This document shows, in pieces, positions 15,707-24,381 of a DNA stretch of 64,000 nt. Source of the stretch: an uncultured Angelakisella sp. (lineage in GTDB: Bacteria > Bacillota > Clostridia > Oscillospirales > Ruminococcaceae); NCBI GenBank assembly GCA_910585535.1, contig CAJUFK010000001.1, positions 1 through 64,000 of the forward strand, in the 5' to 3' direction. Both the position numbers and the translations under genes were made by a program. Under the pieces are notes generated by a model that did not search any database, was not told the origin of the DNA, and saw only the letters and a list, made by a program, of their open reading frames with translations. The stretch's first letter is position 1. Every line of letters begins with the position of its first letter.

Positions 15707-16246
15707 ATGCACTTTTCACCCTATATTATAGACACTGCAAAAAGAGAAAAGGTGAGAGTTGTGATCGAGGTTGCTGATGAGAAAGATCTGCGCTCCACCT
15801 GTGAATACCCTGAATGGCAGACGGATTGGACATCGGTATTCCTTGCGGATTCCTCGATTTCCAAGTACGCAATTAAAACCTTAAAAGGGGAACTGGTCGC
15901 TTTGGCTGCCTATCAAATAAAAGACAACAAAGCATATGTTTATATTCTCTATACTGAAGCTGCCCCTCATAGTAATCCGACAATGAAAGCAAAGAACCAA
16001 AGAAAATACAGTGAGATCGGACGCTTAGCGATTGCATTTGGAATAAAGTTTTCCATTGACAATAGTTGCCGAGGCGACATTGTGTTCGAGGCGAAGACAG
16101 AAGAATTGGCAAAACATTATGAGGCCGACTTTCATGCTGTCAGAATACCAAACCCCAATTCTAACGGGATTCCCCGTTATATGTTGGTTGATGAGGCGGC
16201 CTGGGATCTTTTTTCGTACTATTTAGCAAGCGAGGAGGAAGAGTAA
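15707..16246 (+). CDS. GNAT-like acetyltransferase (putative)
   Basis: A 179-residue protein; ATG 15707 lies 8 bases after GGAGG. The order of elements fits a GNAT fold: a strand pair (LVALAAYQIKDNKAYVYILYTEAAP), a helix start SEIGRLAIAFGIKFS in place of the usual Q/RxxGxG/A, and a last region EELAKHYEADFHAVRI. The acetyl-CoA loop is degenerate, so the activity is uncertain. It overlaps the next gene (TAATG). Confidence 0.5.
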   Translation: MHFSPYIIDTAKREKVRVVIEVADEKDLRSTCEYPEWQTDWTSVFLADSSISKYAIKTLKGELVALAAYQIKDNKAYVYILYTEAAPHSNPTMKAKNQRKYSEIGRLAIAFGIKFSIDNSCRGDIVFEAKTEELAKHYEADFHAVRIPNPNSNGIPRYMLVDEAAWDLFSYYLASEEEE

Positions 16247-16509
16247 TGGAAAAATTCACCAGCGACTTCATCATTGACGATCTCGCCGATGAAGCTGGCG
16301 GGTATTTTGCCATGCCAACTGAGGAAGGGATGGAATACACCGACCTGTTTTTCGATGTATGCCGCCAGTTTGGGATTCGGTATTCCAAGGCGACCCAAAA
16401 AGAGCGTTGCTTTGTTGAAGAAGTAACCCGAGTAACATGGGAACACATTATGGCGCGCAGGACGGGGAGTAAGGCCCCTATCCGTCCATCCTTCACCCCT
16501 CAACCTTAA
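16246..16509 (+). CDS. Small hypothetical protein
   Basis: An 87-residue protein coupled to the GNAT-like gene by a one-base overlap. The central FGIRYSKATQKERCFVEEVTRVTWEHI region is helical. Family not recognised; co-transcribed and perhaps a partner of the preceding protein. Confidence 0.6.
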   Translation: MEKFTSDFIIDDLADEAGGYFAMPTEEGMEYTDLFFDVCRQFGIRYSKATQKERCFVEEVTRVTWEHIMARRTGSKAPIRPSFTPQP

Positions 16510-16512
16510 TAA

Positions 16513-16542
16513 AAAAGCCCCACCAAAGGTGGGGTCTTTTTC
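16513..16542. terminator. Bidirectional terminator between converging operons
   Basis: AGCCCCACC / GGTGGGGTCT stem with an A-run on one side and TTTTTCTTT on the other. It serves the plus-strand genes ending at 16509 and the primase gene ending at 16544. Confidence 0.85.
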
Positions 16543-16543
16543 T

Positions 16544-17668
16544 TTAAGCAGCACCACTGTCCTCAAGGGAGTGATGGTACTTCGCGAGGAGGTAGTCATC
16601 GATCCCTTTGTAGTTGAGATTCCACCGCATAAACTTCACCGCAAGCCCGATTTCCCGGGCAACGGTAACGGCTCGCTCTAAGCCTTTCCGAACATTGGGG
16701 TTGGCATAGAGATCCATGTCAAAAGCCATGATCACTGTCTTCAGCCCAATGCTTTCCAGGTCCTGAAGTGCCTCCTTCAGCCCGCAGGGGTTATTCACTC
16801 CCGCCATAGCTAAGAAGGGCATTGTCCCGCCGGACAGAGCGTTCGCCACATCTGCCTTCAAGCCACCCTCGGTCAGATAAACTTTAGAGGGGGGCTTTTT
16901 GAGGTCGATACCGACATGGTGGATCGTGGACACCGACTTGGAGCATTCGCTCCTCTCCTCGGAGGGATTGCCAGACGAAAAGCGGAGATACCGGCGTTTG
17001 CCGCCAAACATCCGCATTTCCAGCATTCCGATCCGACCAAAGAGATCCTGATAAGGAATCAGGATCCCCTTATTGTCGATGTTCACGAACCGGTGCCCGG
17101 ACTTTGTGTAAAAGCCTGCGACATCTGTGGTGTCCAAGGTTTTGGGCACCAGTAAATACTTCTTCTCCGCCTCCAAGGACTTAAACCCAAGCCGCTCAAT
17201 ATCGGCATAGGTCAGGCCCCGCTCTCGGAGGTTCTGCTCGTGCTCATCTGTCAACCCCGGAAGGTAGTTCAGCAGAGCACGGTAGGCGGCGTCACGCCGC
17301 TCGATGGGAGCAATCGTGTCGCTGGGTGTCCTCTCCTTGATTGCCTCAAGCCTGCGCCGCTGTGCAGCACTCTTGGAAGTCTCGTCCATTCCGTGACCGC
17401 TCTCCCACATTTGGAAAAGCTCTCTGGCGGCCGACTTCCGATCAGTGGGACCATCAGGATGGCAGCGGGCATAGAGATCGATAAGACCGCCACCCGTTCC
17501 ACACCGAGGACAGTTCCAGGTATCCTTCGCTACATTGATGGCGAAGTGTGTCCCTTTGTCCCCGCAAAGAGGACAACTGATGTTGACCTCCGTTCCAGAA
17601 GTCCGTACTTTTCCGCTAAGCAGACCGCACTGTTCTGCGGCCCACAGGATCCCAAACGGAAATCCCAT
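16544..17668 (-). CDS. DNA primase with CHC2-type zinc finger and Toprim-like domain
   Basis: A 374-residue protein. The zinc finger CPLCGDKGTHFAI ... WNCPRCGTGG lies at about residues 32-57. A Toprim-like region (about 265-345) has VYLTEGGLKADVA and a later VIMAFDMDLYANP holding the acidic residues. It is much shorter than cellular DnaG and like phage and plasmid primases. It would make primers for element replication. It is the last gene of an operon started by the annealing protein and cassette 3. Confidence 0.8.
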   Translation of the reverse strand: MGFPFGILWAAEQCGLLSGKVRTSGTEVNISCPLCGDKGTHFAINVAKDTWNCPRCGTGGGLIDLYARCHPDGPTDRKSAARELFQMWESGHGMDETSKSAAQRRRLEAIKERTPSDTIAPIERRDAAYRALLNYLPGLTDEHEQNLRERGLTYADIERLGFKSLEAEKKYLLVPKTLDTTDVAGFYTKSGHRFVNIDNKGILIPYQDLFGRIGMLEMRMFGGKRRYLRFSSGNPSEERSECSKSVSTIHHVGIDLKKPPSKVYLTEGGLKADVANALSGGTMPFLAMAGVNNPCGLKEALQDLESIGLKTVIMAFDMDLYANPNVRKGLERAVTVAREIGLAVKFMRWNLNYKGIDDYLLAKYHHSLEDSGAA

Positions 17669-17701
17669 AGGGGACCATCTCCTTTCCCTTTTTATCCCTT
17701 G

Positions 17702-18025
17702 TTACTCTGCGGACGCAACCTCGAAATCGAAGAAGTTTTCGTCGCAGCTGGGGCAGACATATTCGTAGCCCTCCAGGTCGGAGAGGTATAGGGAACCCCC
17801 GCAACGAGGGCAGACAGCTTCAGTGCGAAGCTCTGCCAGCAGCTTCTTCAGCCGCAGGAACTCCCGGGCAAGCTCCGGGTCCTTTTTCTTACGCAGGGAA
17901 CCCGCAAGCTCCCGCATCATCTCCACAAGACCGGTGACTCCCATTGTCGGATCTTCTCTGGCAGCCCTCATGATTTTCTTGAATTGAGCATAGTTTGTCG
18001 ACTTCTTTGTCATAGCATTTTTCAT
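17702..18025 (-). CDS. Zinc-ribbon protein
   Basis: A 107-residue protein; ATG 18025 has AAAGGAG 9 bases before it. A helical N-terminal region is followed by a C-terminal zinc ribbon, CPRCGGSLY ... YVCPSCDENF. It lies between the annealing protein and the primase genes, so a role in replication or recombination is plausible but unproven. Confidence 0.65.
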   Translation of the reverse strand: MKNAMTKKSTNYAQFKKIMRAAREDPTMGVTGLVEMMRELAGSLRKKKDPELAREFLRLKKLLAELRTEAVCPRCGGSLYLSDLEGYEYVCPSCDENFFDFEVASAE

Positions 18026-18093
18026 CGAATAAAACTCCTTTCCCTTAAAACGGGAGGGAAATTTCTTTCCCTCCCTCAAAAATCTTTCACCGC

Positions 18094-18822
18094 TTAGGCG
18101 GCTTCCGCCTTATCTCCAGTGAACTTGGTCAACATAATGGCTGCGGCCATCTTCTCCCGAGGCTTCCCAACTGTGACCAGCCCCTTCAGGAAGTCACGGA
18201 ACTTTGCCTGGTCCCTGACCATCCCAACGGCCTCCCCGAAGGTTTTGCCCTTGAGGGATTTGCTCTCCGTGGTCTCAATGACCTCTTTCAGAGCCTCCTC
18301 GTCAGACATACTTTCGGGCATCTCAGCTTTGTCCGTCTCCTTGCCATGGTTCTTTTCGTCAGGCTTTGCGCCCTTGCTGCCGGGGATTTTTCCGATAGGG
18401 GAGCCGCCAGTTGCTTTGCGCTCCTCGCCCTCAAAGTCATCCAGGAGGGCGTCAGCACCAATCCCGGCAGCCGCAAGAGCACGCCCCACCGCAGCAGTCT
18501 CGGCGCACTCAATGAAGCGCCGGCCAATCTCGGTGGTCGCATCCAGCTCGCGAGACGCAAATGCGTTTCGATACGGCTTGTCGTCGTTCTTGTTCAGGTA
18601 AACCGAACACTTGACAACGGCAAAATTGGGCCTGAGTTCGGTGATTTCAGTGATCCAATACCCGTCAGGGTAAAGATACCGAAATTCTTCTTTTCGACCT
18701 GCTGCCGAATAGAAGACTTCGGTGGACTCGTTGCCAAAGTCGTCGATCCTTTTCCTTTCGAAAATGAAAGGCGCACGGTCGAACGGCTCCTGCGCTTGAA
18801 CCCTGGAAACGGTTGTTGCCAT
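18094..18822 (-). CDS. Single-strand annealing protein, ERF/Sak-like (putative)
   Basis: A 242-residue protein starting at ATG 18822. The core (about 10-125) ends in RRFIECAETAAVGRALAAAG, the ETxAxGRAL signature shared by phage ERF, DUF1071 and Sak-type annealing proteins. The last 110 residues are charged and probably flexible. It would pair with the YqaJ-type exonuclease encoded at 40454. It is the first gene behind cassette 3. Confidence 0.65.
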   Translation of the reverse strand: MATTVSRVQAQEPFDRAPFIFERKRIDDFGNESTEVFYSAAGRKEEFRYLYPDGYWITEITELRPNFAVVKCSVYLNKNDDKPYRNAFASRELDATTEIGRRFIECAETAAVGRALAAAGIGADALLDDFEGEERKATGGSPIGKIPGSKGAKPDEKNHGKETDKAEMPESMSDEEALKEVIETTESKSLKGKTFGEAVGMVRDQAKFRDFLKGLVTVGKPREKMAAAIMLTKFTGDKAEAA

Positions 18823-18849
18823 AGAATCATCCTTCCTTTCTGTCGCCGC

Positions 18850-18988
18850 AAGAGAAAAAGAACAGTGCATCCGACACGATTACCGCATTTGGACGCACTG
18901 CCTCTATTCGGCTGTCTGAACATCTAACCCTTAATGCTGGGTTAAATACTTACATGTTCAATTTTAATTGAACTTAACCTGGTGTCAA
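18850..18988 (-). promoter_or_regulatory. Promoter-leader-attenuator cassette, copy 3
   Basis: On the minus strand: TTGACA (18988-18983), 16 bp with GGTTAAGTTCAAT, TAAAAT (18966-18961), GTAAGTATTTAACCC, then GATGTTCAGACAG, and a terminator stem GGCAGTGCGTCC / GGATGCACTG followed by TTTTTCTC. The -35 box contains the TGA stop of recJ. The annealing-protein gene begins 28 bases downstream. Confidence 0.85.
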
Positions 18989-20640
18989 TCCCCTGCGACA
19001 ACAAAGTCTTGGAGCTGCATCTGAACCGAGACTTTCCCATTAAAGAAGTTCTCAGAAACAGTGCCCAGCAACTCCAGCCGGGTAGGGGTTTCAGCATCCT
19101 GGTATGCTCGACCCATCCCAAAGCCAACCGCCGAAAAGTCCTTAAAGAATAATTTCAGGTGCTTCTGATCCTGCCCCATGTACATAAAGCCTTTGCCTTT
19201 TTCACTGTAAAGACTGGCGTTGCGAACCCGGACAACGGGGCGGGGAACACCCTCGCCAAATGGAACGAAGGGCTTCATCTTCTCCAGGATCTCCGGAATC
19301 TCCTCCGGGTAGGCTTCCAAATCGTATTTTAAGGAGGAATCTACCTCGTACTCCTGGCACTCCGGGCAAGCCCACATCAGCTCCCGCATCTGTGCATAGT
19401 TCTTTGCTTTCACAGTGACGCCAGCAGCCCCTCTGTGGCCCCCAGCAGCTTCAACAAGAGAACGAATAGGCCCCAGCACTCTGATTAGGTCAAACTCGCC
19501 ATAGGACCTTCCAGAGCCCTTTACAAGGCTGCCATCCTCACCCTGTGAAAAGACGAAGGAGGGGGTGTTCAGGGCCTCAGCAACCTTTCCTGCAAGGATT
19601 CCAATGATACCCTCTGGGATGCCCCGCTGGAATACGACGATAGGGCACTTGCCCTGCTGTTTCAGCGCCTTCGCATACACAGCGCCGTACCATTGGTCCA
19701 CGGCCGCCTTTCGTTCCTCGTTGATCTTTTTTAATTCTCCAGAATACTGATATGCTGTGTCCATATCAGTGCAAAGAATAGCTTTCAGGGTAGACCTGCT
19801 GCCGGAGTCATACATCCGCCCGGGGGCGTTAATAAGGGGAGCGAGCTGATAGGCGATAGTGTCCTCATCGATCCGCTCTCCCGCCAGATCGAGTATCGCA
19901 CGGATTCCCGCTGGGAGCCGGTAACGGTCGTCGCTGTCCAATATTGCAAGTCCTTCCTTCACGATCCTTCGGTTGTCGCCAATCAGAGGCATGACATCGG
20001 CAATCGTTCCAATGCAGGCAAGGACTTTGAGAGTTTTCATCAGCGATAGAGCTTTGGATGAGTTATCCTTGCGGAGAATCAGTTCCGCCAGTTTGTACGC
20101 CAGCCCCGCCCCACAGTACCAACAGAAGCCGTTTTCCTCCGGCTGAACATGGGGGTCCACGATGACATCCGCATTGGGCAAGGAATCCCCGGGGAGGTGA
20201 TGGTCCAGGACAACCACGATGTTGTTCTTCTCCGCCGCATGAAGCTCTTTCACGGCGTCAATGGCAGCAATCCCGTTATCGACCGTAATGACCAGTGAGT
20301 TTCTTGTCTCATTGGCAACTTTCATGGGCAGCCCGTAGCCTTCGGTGAATCGGCGGGGGATTACCAGTCTGGGCTTTGCAACTCTCAGATACCAGAGCAG
20401 CAATGCCAGGATTGCAGTCCCGGTGATACCGTCGGCGTCGTAGTCTCCGACGACCACCACAGGCCGTCCAGCGGCAACTGCGGCACAGATCACCTGCGCT
20501 GCCTCTGTCATGTTCTGGATGGCTGCCGGAGGCGTTGCTGGAGGATCCAGCAGTTCCGCCACCGGGACTCCACTGGACGCCTCCAAAAACTCCTCGATGC
20601 TCTTATGTTCTTGCGAGCGCATCCATGTGTGATGTCCCAT
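18985..20640 (-). CDS. recJ: Single-stranded-DNA exonuclease RecJ family
   Basis: A 551-residue protein; ATG 20640 follows AAGGAGGGG. The DHH phosphoesterase core shows DYDADGITGTA, a VDNGI turn and VVLDHHLPGD; the DHHA1 part has AAGGHRGAAG. RecJ degrades ssDNA 5' to 3'. A DHH protein encoded on the element itself, beside an annealing protein and a primase, suggests a self-contained recombination system. The gene overlaps the MazF-like gene by 38 bases. Confidence 0.88.
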   Translation of the reverse strand: MGHHTWMRSQEHKSIEEFLEASSGVPVAELLDPPATPPAAIQNMTEAAQVICAAVAAGRPVVVVGDYDADGITGTAILALLLWYLRVAKPRLVIPRRFTEGYGLPMKVANETRNSLVITVDNGIAAIDAVKELHAAEKNNIVVVLDHHLPGDSLPNADVIVDPHVQPEENGFCWYCGAGLAYKLAELILRKDNSSKALSLMKTLKVLACIGTIADVMPLIGDNRRIVKEGLAILDSDDRYRLPAGIRAILDLAGERIDEDTIAYQLAPLINAPGRMYDSGSRSTLKAILCTDMDTAYQYSGELKKINEERKAAVDQWYGAVYAKALKQQGKCPIVVFQRGIPEGIIGILAGKVAEALNTPSFVFSQGEDGSLVKGSGRSYGEFDLIRVLGPIRSLVEAAGGHRGAAGVTVKAKNYAQMRELMWACPECQEYEVDSSLKYDLEAYPEEIPEILEKMKPFVPFGEGVPRPVVRVRNASLYSEKGKGFMYMGQDQKHLKLFFKDFSAVGFGMGRAYQDAETPTRLELLGTVSENFFNGKVSVQMQLQDFVVAGD

Positions 20641-21016
20641 GCTGCCCCTCCTTATCTCGATGGGAGGCAGCGCCCCAAATACCAAGGGAAACCCCCAAGG
20701 CCCGGGTAATCTGCCTCATCTCTGATTCGTTGCACCGCCCAAAATAGCGTCCAAGCAGACGAATCGAAACACTGTCTACCTGTTCACACAGGGCGGTAGA
20801 CTTCTGATCTCCACACCCTACCAAAACATGAGTGGGTAAGTTCGCTTTCTGCTGGGAGGTTGTGAGATACACGACCTCCACTACTGTAGAAAATCTATTA
20901 TTGGCGTCATTCGACACAACGACAGCAGGACGCCCCTTCCGCTGCTCTGAGCCAACTTCCGGACGACTTCGGTCCACTGTCACATAGAAAATATCTCCTC
21001 GCTTGATCTTCCGCAT
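20603..21016 (-). CDS. MazF/PemK-family protein
   Basis: A 137-residue protein with MRKIKRGDIFYVTVDRS, then RKGRPAVVVSNDANN and EVVYLTTSQQKA, the barrel motifs of MazF/PemK endoribonucleases, and a C-terminal extension of about 35 residues. No antitoxin-like gene stands beside it. It may be a toxin neutralised elsewhere or an element-adapted RNase. Confidence 0.75.
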   Translation of the reverse strand: MRKIKRGDIFYVTVDRSRPEVGSEQRKGRPAVVVSNDANNRFSTVVEVVYLTTSQQKANLPTHVLVGCGDQKSTALCEQVDSVSIRLLGRYFGRCNESEMRQITRALGVSLGIWGAASHRDKEGQHGTSHMDALART

Positions 21017-21029
21017 ACATATCCCCCTA

Positions 21030-21256
21030 TTAGATTTCACCCGGTCCCAAAAGAGGCTGCCTCAGCTGGAATCGTTCGAACAGTGTTTGGTCTGTCTGCC
21101 CATCACAAATGAGTTTCGGGGAAAAAATCTCCGCCATGAACGCTTGCGGGGCATAGTCCATTATGATTTCCGGGCGCCGTGGGCTGCCAGGATGACCTGG
21201 ATTTTGCCGACCGTTTGAAAAACAGAAACTTTGGTCGTGTAGTTCTTAATCGCCAT
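21030..21256 (-). pseudogene. Frameshifted small element gene (MAIKNYTT family)
   Basis: From ATG 21256 the frame reads MAIKNYTTKVSVFQTVGKIQ... ending HGARKS at a TAA (21163-21161). MAIKNYTT proteins of Clostridia elements continue past this point with an IM-DY motif. Here IIMDYAPQAF and a further open stretch to 21030 lie in a neighbouring frame. Loss of one A from an AAAA run at about 21169 would explain it. It is either a real frameshift or a sequencing error. Confidence 0.55.
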
Positions 21257-21257
21257 C

Positions 21258-21497
21258 TTATGAATCTTCCTGCTCCACCCTCAAAATTTCCACATGATAC
21301 TCCATACCCAGGTAATCAAGCAAGTATGCAGACTCGAAATCTATAGCAGTTTTCGCCTTGTTTTTCCTGCATTTGACTGACATCTTACCACTAATAGCAG
21401 ACCTATTTATCGTAAGGTATTTGCACTTCCTACAAACAATAAAAGAAAATGACTTTTCCTCCTGTTGGATGGGGCAGTAAAACCTGTCTATCACCAA
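21258..21497 (-). CDS. Small cysteine-containing hypothetical protein
   Basis: A 79-residue protein with a TTG start 7 bases after GGAGG. Cysteines in FYCP, VCRKCKYLTI and KCRKNK suggest a zinc ribbon. No family name. It overlaps the ATP-grasp gene by 7 bases. Confidence 0.55.
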   Translation of the reverse strand: MVIDRFYCPIQQEEKSFSFIVCRKCKYLTINRSAISGKMSVKCRKNKAKTAIDFESAYLLDYLGMEYHVEILRVEQEDS

Positions 21498-22312
21498 ATT
21501 GATTTCCTCCTTTCAGCAGTCACTTGAAACTCGTGATTAACTCCAGCAGCCAGCATTAACGGAATGCGGGGATCCGCAAATCCATACAACCCACAGGCAA
21601 TGAAGTTATGAACCTCCATAATTACCGTTCGCCCACTCGGCAAAACCGCAACATCCAGTGTGTATGCCATGGGGGTGTTGATAGTGTATGTGGCTACCAT
21701 CTGCTCCACAGTTTTGCGGTTTGGAAAGGCCCAGGGATTGCCAGAATAACAGCGGATGTCCAGGATTTGCTTCTTCCAGACGAAGGCCCGCCACTCACTT
21801 GCGATGTCTACGCACTCGCTCACGAGGTAGAGCCTTCCCGGCTCAAATGAAGGGGCCTTGCTTTGCTCATCTGGGAAGAAAAAGGCTGGCCCTGCTTTCG
21901 CTCTGTCCGCTCGCTTTACGAAAAGATGCTGCGGGTCGAAGCCAGCTTTCCCGAGAACAATATTCTCCCAGTCGGCATGAGAGGAAATATAGGCCACCTT
22001 GCGCCCTGTGAATTGGTCAGCCAAAAGCCGGCTGGGGATATTGATAGGGCGAAGATGCTCTATCCCATACCACCTACGTAGCAGCGTTTCGCAGAACTCA
22101 ATACTCCCCACAGGGACCAGAAGGCCATCCCGAAGATATTCGCCCGGCAGCTCCATCGGACTGTGAGCATCATGGACAAGGATCTCCTCGGTGTTCTCGG
22201 CAGCCTCTGGATGGAGCCAGAGAAATTCTCGAAGAGCCTCTCTGGCCCCGCAGACATAATCAGCCATCATGTTATCTTGAAGCATCTGAAAGATAAAAGA
22301 CCGTTTATTCAT
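21491..22312 (-). CDS. ATP-grasp protein (R2K-type/DUF4343-like)
   Basis: A 273-residue protein; ATG 22312 is used, with an in-frame GTG at 22327 as alternative. The C-terminal half shows the ATP-grasp pattern: FVKRADRAKAG, then SEWRAFVWKKQILDIRCYSG and TLDVAVLPSGRTVIMEVHNF, which supplies metal-binding acidic residues. R2K-clade ATP-grasp proteins are common in phages; a peptide- or amino-group ligase activity is inferred from the fold only. Confidence 0.68.
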   Translation of the reverse strand: MNKRSFIFQMLQDNMMADYVCGAREALREFLWLHPEAAENTEEILVHDAHSPMELPGEYLRDGLLVPVGSIEFCETLLRRWYGIEHLRPINIPSRLLADQFTGRKVAYISSHADWENIVLGKAGFDPQHLFVKRADRAKAGPAFFFPDEQSKAPSFEPGRLYLVSECVDIASEWRAFVWKKQILDIRCYSGNPWAFPNRKTVEQMVATYTINTPMAYTLDVAVLPSGRTVIMEVHNFIACGLYGFADPRIPLMLAAGVNHEFQVTAERRKSIW

Positions 22313-23183
22313 GCTCTTGAACCTCACTGTGCCTCAAACTGTACCAACGCGGCGGGATAGATCGCCACATACCCTTTTCTCCCATGGCCGGAAGCAAACT
22401 GTCCTTCATAAACAGGAATGGCCCATTTGGGGTATCAACCGCTTGTTTCACTATTTTGTCGATCCACTGCTTTTGAGGGGCCACCTTGTTTTTCCGGCGT
22501 CCTGTTTCTGCGCCGAGGATGATCCAATCCACCTGCCGGAAAAGGATGTCATGATTTTCCGGGCGCAGATCCTCCAGGATCGGTTCCATGCTGACAAAGG
22601 TGTTGCAGAAGGCCGGCAAACAATTAAAGCGGCTCATTTCGGACTCCCTGGTAATACTCGTCCCATACCACATATTTTTCAGGGCAGGAACGCCGTACTG
22701 GGTGTACCGCTCCGGGTGTTTCGTTAGGAAAAAGTAACGATGGTTCGGATTGGATTCACAGGCGTCGAACACCTCATCAATCCAGCTGTCCGGGACCCAA
22801 GGGGCAAAGAGGTCCGCCATGGAGCAGACGAAAATATCTTTGTAACTCCCTTGGATATGCGTCAGTTCTTCCAACCTGTCCCTGCGGAATGTAGGAGTAA
22901 ACCCGAAGGGGTAGGGAGCTGCTGCCCTTTCCTCTGTTGTGGTGTTCTCTAAGTAGGCTGCCCGGTCAAGCTCAATGACACGCCGTCTGTTTAGGGCGTC
23001 CTCCCGGATATGGAGGTCTTTGCTCGAATCCAGGGGGCTGCCATCGCAGGCAGTCAGGATGCAGTCCCGCCGGAATTGGAAGCGGTTTGCTATCTGCCGA
23101 GCATAGCAGTAGGGGCAGTCCCCGTAGCAGCCGGAGATGGGATTCCAGGTCATGTCAGCCCATTCGATTTTTGTGTTACGCAT
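22305..23183 (-). CDS. DUF5131 family protein (phage Gp37/Gp68-like)
   Basis: A 292-residue protein opening with KIEWADMTWNPISGCYGDCPYCYARQIANRF. The C-x4-C-x2-C cluster and the barrel-like spacing of later motifs (FVSMEPILEDL, WIILGAETG) are those of DUF5131, a radical-SAM-like family found in phages and elements. Substrate unknown. It overlaps both neighbours. Confidence 0.82.
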   Translation of the reverse strand: MRNTKIEWADMTWNPISGCYGDCPYCYARQIANRFQFRRDCILTACDGSPLDSSKDLHIREDALNRRRVIELDRAAYLENTTTEERAAAPYPFGFTPTFRRDRLEELTHIQGSYKDIFVCSMADLFAPWVPDSWIDEVFDACESNPNHRYFFLTKHPERYTQYGVPALKNMWYGTSITRESEMSRFNCLPAFCNTFVSMEPILEDLRPENHDILFRQVDWIILGAETGRRKNKVAPQKQWIDKIVKQAVDTPNGPFLFMKDSLLPAMGEKGMWRSIPPRWYSLRHSEVQEHE

Positions 23184-23395
23184 TAGCTGTCCTCCTTGCC
23201 CATATCAATCAGCGGGCAATTTTTGGGCTTTGTGTATTTCATGTTCCCATTCCCCGATTTTACCATTGGAACCTGCGTATCTGTGAGTCTGCAAAAACGC
23301 ATAGACTCCAACGAGCGAATAAATCGAGTGCCTGAATATTTGCATTTCGTGCAGCAAGCGGGTACTTTCTTTAAGCTGGTTTTGATATAAATCAT
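23183..23395 (-). CDS. Small cysteine-rich protein
   Basis: A 70-residue protein with CCTKCKYSG, FCRLTD and a later NCPLID; the C-x2-C / C / C spacing suggests a zinc knuckle. It is joined by overlap to DUF5131 (stop/start at 23183) and to the next upstream gene. Family not recognised. Confidence 0.55.
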   Translation of the reverse strand: MIYIKTSLKKVPACCTKCKYSGTRFIRSLESMRFCRLTDTQVPMVKSGNGNMKYTKPKNCPLIDMGKEDS

Positions 23396-24090
23396 ACAGC
23401 CTCCTTGTTGTCATTTGGGGCGATTCGGCAAAAAGTTTTTAAGATAGGATCCCAAGCAGCGCGGCATCTTTCAAATTCAACAACCCAGACCCAGGGATTG
23501 GCTTTCCAGCCGTAAATGGCAAGATCGGCGGGGTTGATAGTGCCATCCCACAACCGAGCAAACCAACAAAACGGCGGAGGCGATTCGCTCTTAAAGTCCA
23601 CATTAAGCCAATCAATATCGGTCGGTTTTGGTGTTCCCTCGTCAACAACTCCACCAAAGGTAATTTCCCGCAGACGCTCTGCCCGGACATTTGTCACCCG
23701 CAAAAAAATTCGGGCAGCCTCCTTTGGCATGTGGATGGAGGGGTTCCACTTGATTTTTTGATTTGCGCTAAGGGTCATCCCATCTGCTTCATAGATGGTT
23801 TTCCGAGGTTCATCAGCTTTATAGAGCCACACAGTTCTTGCGGAATCCAGTTCTTTGTACTTAGCCCAAGTCTCGCGGACATACATGATGTCACCGGGGA
23901 GGTATGGCGGTTTGTGTATCTGATAGGTGTCCACCCCAGTGGGGACGATTTCTTGATAGCAGAGACCGTCCTCGCAAAGCTCAAGGTCGCTCTGTGGCTG
24001 GGGCTTAATCAACCGCCGGGTCACAGTTTTGATTTCGGCCTGGACAGCCTGGACCATAGCAGTGTTAAAAAGGATTGGTTTCGTTTTCAT
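23392..24090 (-). CDS. Phage-type ASCH/PUA-like protein
   Basis: A 232-residue protein starting at ATG 24090 (GGGGGAGGTG). The opening KPILFNTAMVQAVQAEIKTVTRRLIKPQP and the later YVRETWAKY and ITFGGVVDEG match a widespread phage family with a PUA/ASCH-like fold that probably binds RNA or modified nucleotides. The exact role is unknown. Confidence 0.68.
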   Translation of the reverse strand: MKTKPILFNTAMVQAVQAEIKTVTRRLIKPQPQSDLELCEDGLCYQEIVPTGVDTYQIHKPPYLPGDIMYVRETWAKYKELDSARTVWLYKADEPRKTIYEADGMTLSANQKIKWNPSIHMPKEAARIFLRVTNVRAERLREITFGGVVDEGTPKPTDIDWLNVDFKSESPPPFCWFARLWDGTINPADLAIYGWKANPWVWVVEFERCRAAWDPILKTFCRIAPNDNKEAV

Positions 24091-24135
24091 TGGGACACCT
24101 CCCCCAAGACAGCGACAACCACGCAAAACACCTCC

Positions 24136-24381
24136 TTAACAGCCACGGACATCGTCGCTATCGCTGTTGACCTTGGACTTTATATGGTTTCCGACAGAGA
24201 ATGTCACGGCAATCAAAAACAATCCAAAGATAACGGTCAAAGCGACATCGTTGTTTAGAAACTTATCCGCGAACTGAAACAATGCCACCTCGAAAACGAT
24301 AAAACAAAACAGGGCGAGGGCGGCATACCAAGCGGTTGACAGAACCGCCACAAGCACCTTTACGGCCCTTTCTTTCTTCAT
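24136..24381 (-). CDS. Small two-helix membrane protein
   Basis: An 81-residue protein with hydrophobic segments at about residues 8-35 and 43-63 and a charged tail. No family recognised. It overlaps the YopX-like gene by four bases. Confidence 0.55.
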   Translation of the reverse strand: MKKERAVKVLVAVLSTAWYAALALFCFIVFEVALFQFADKFLNNDVALTVIFGLFLIAVTFSVGNHIKSKVNSDSDDVRGC

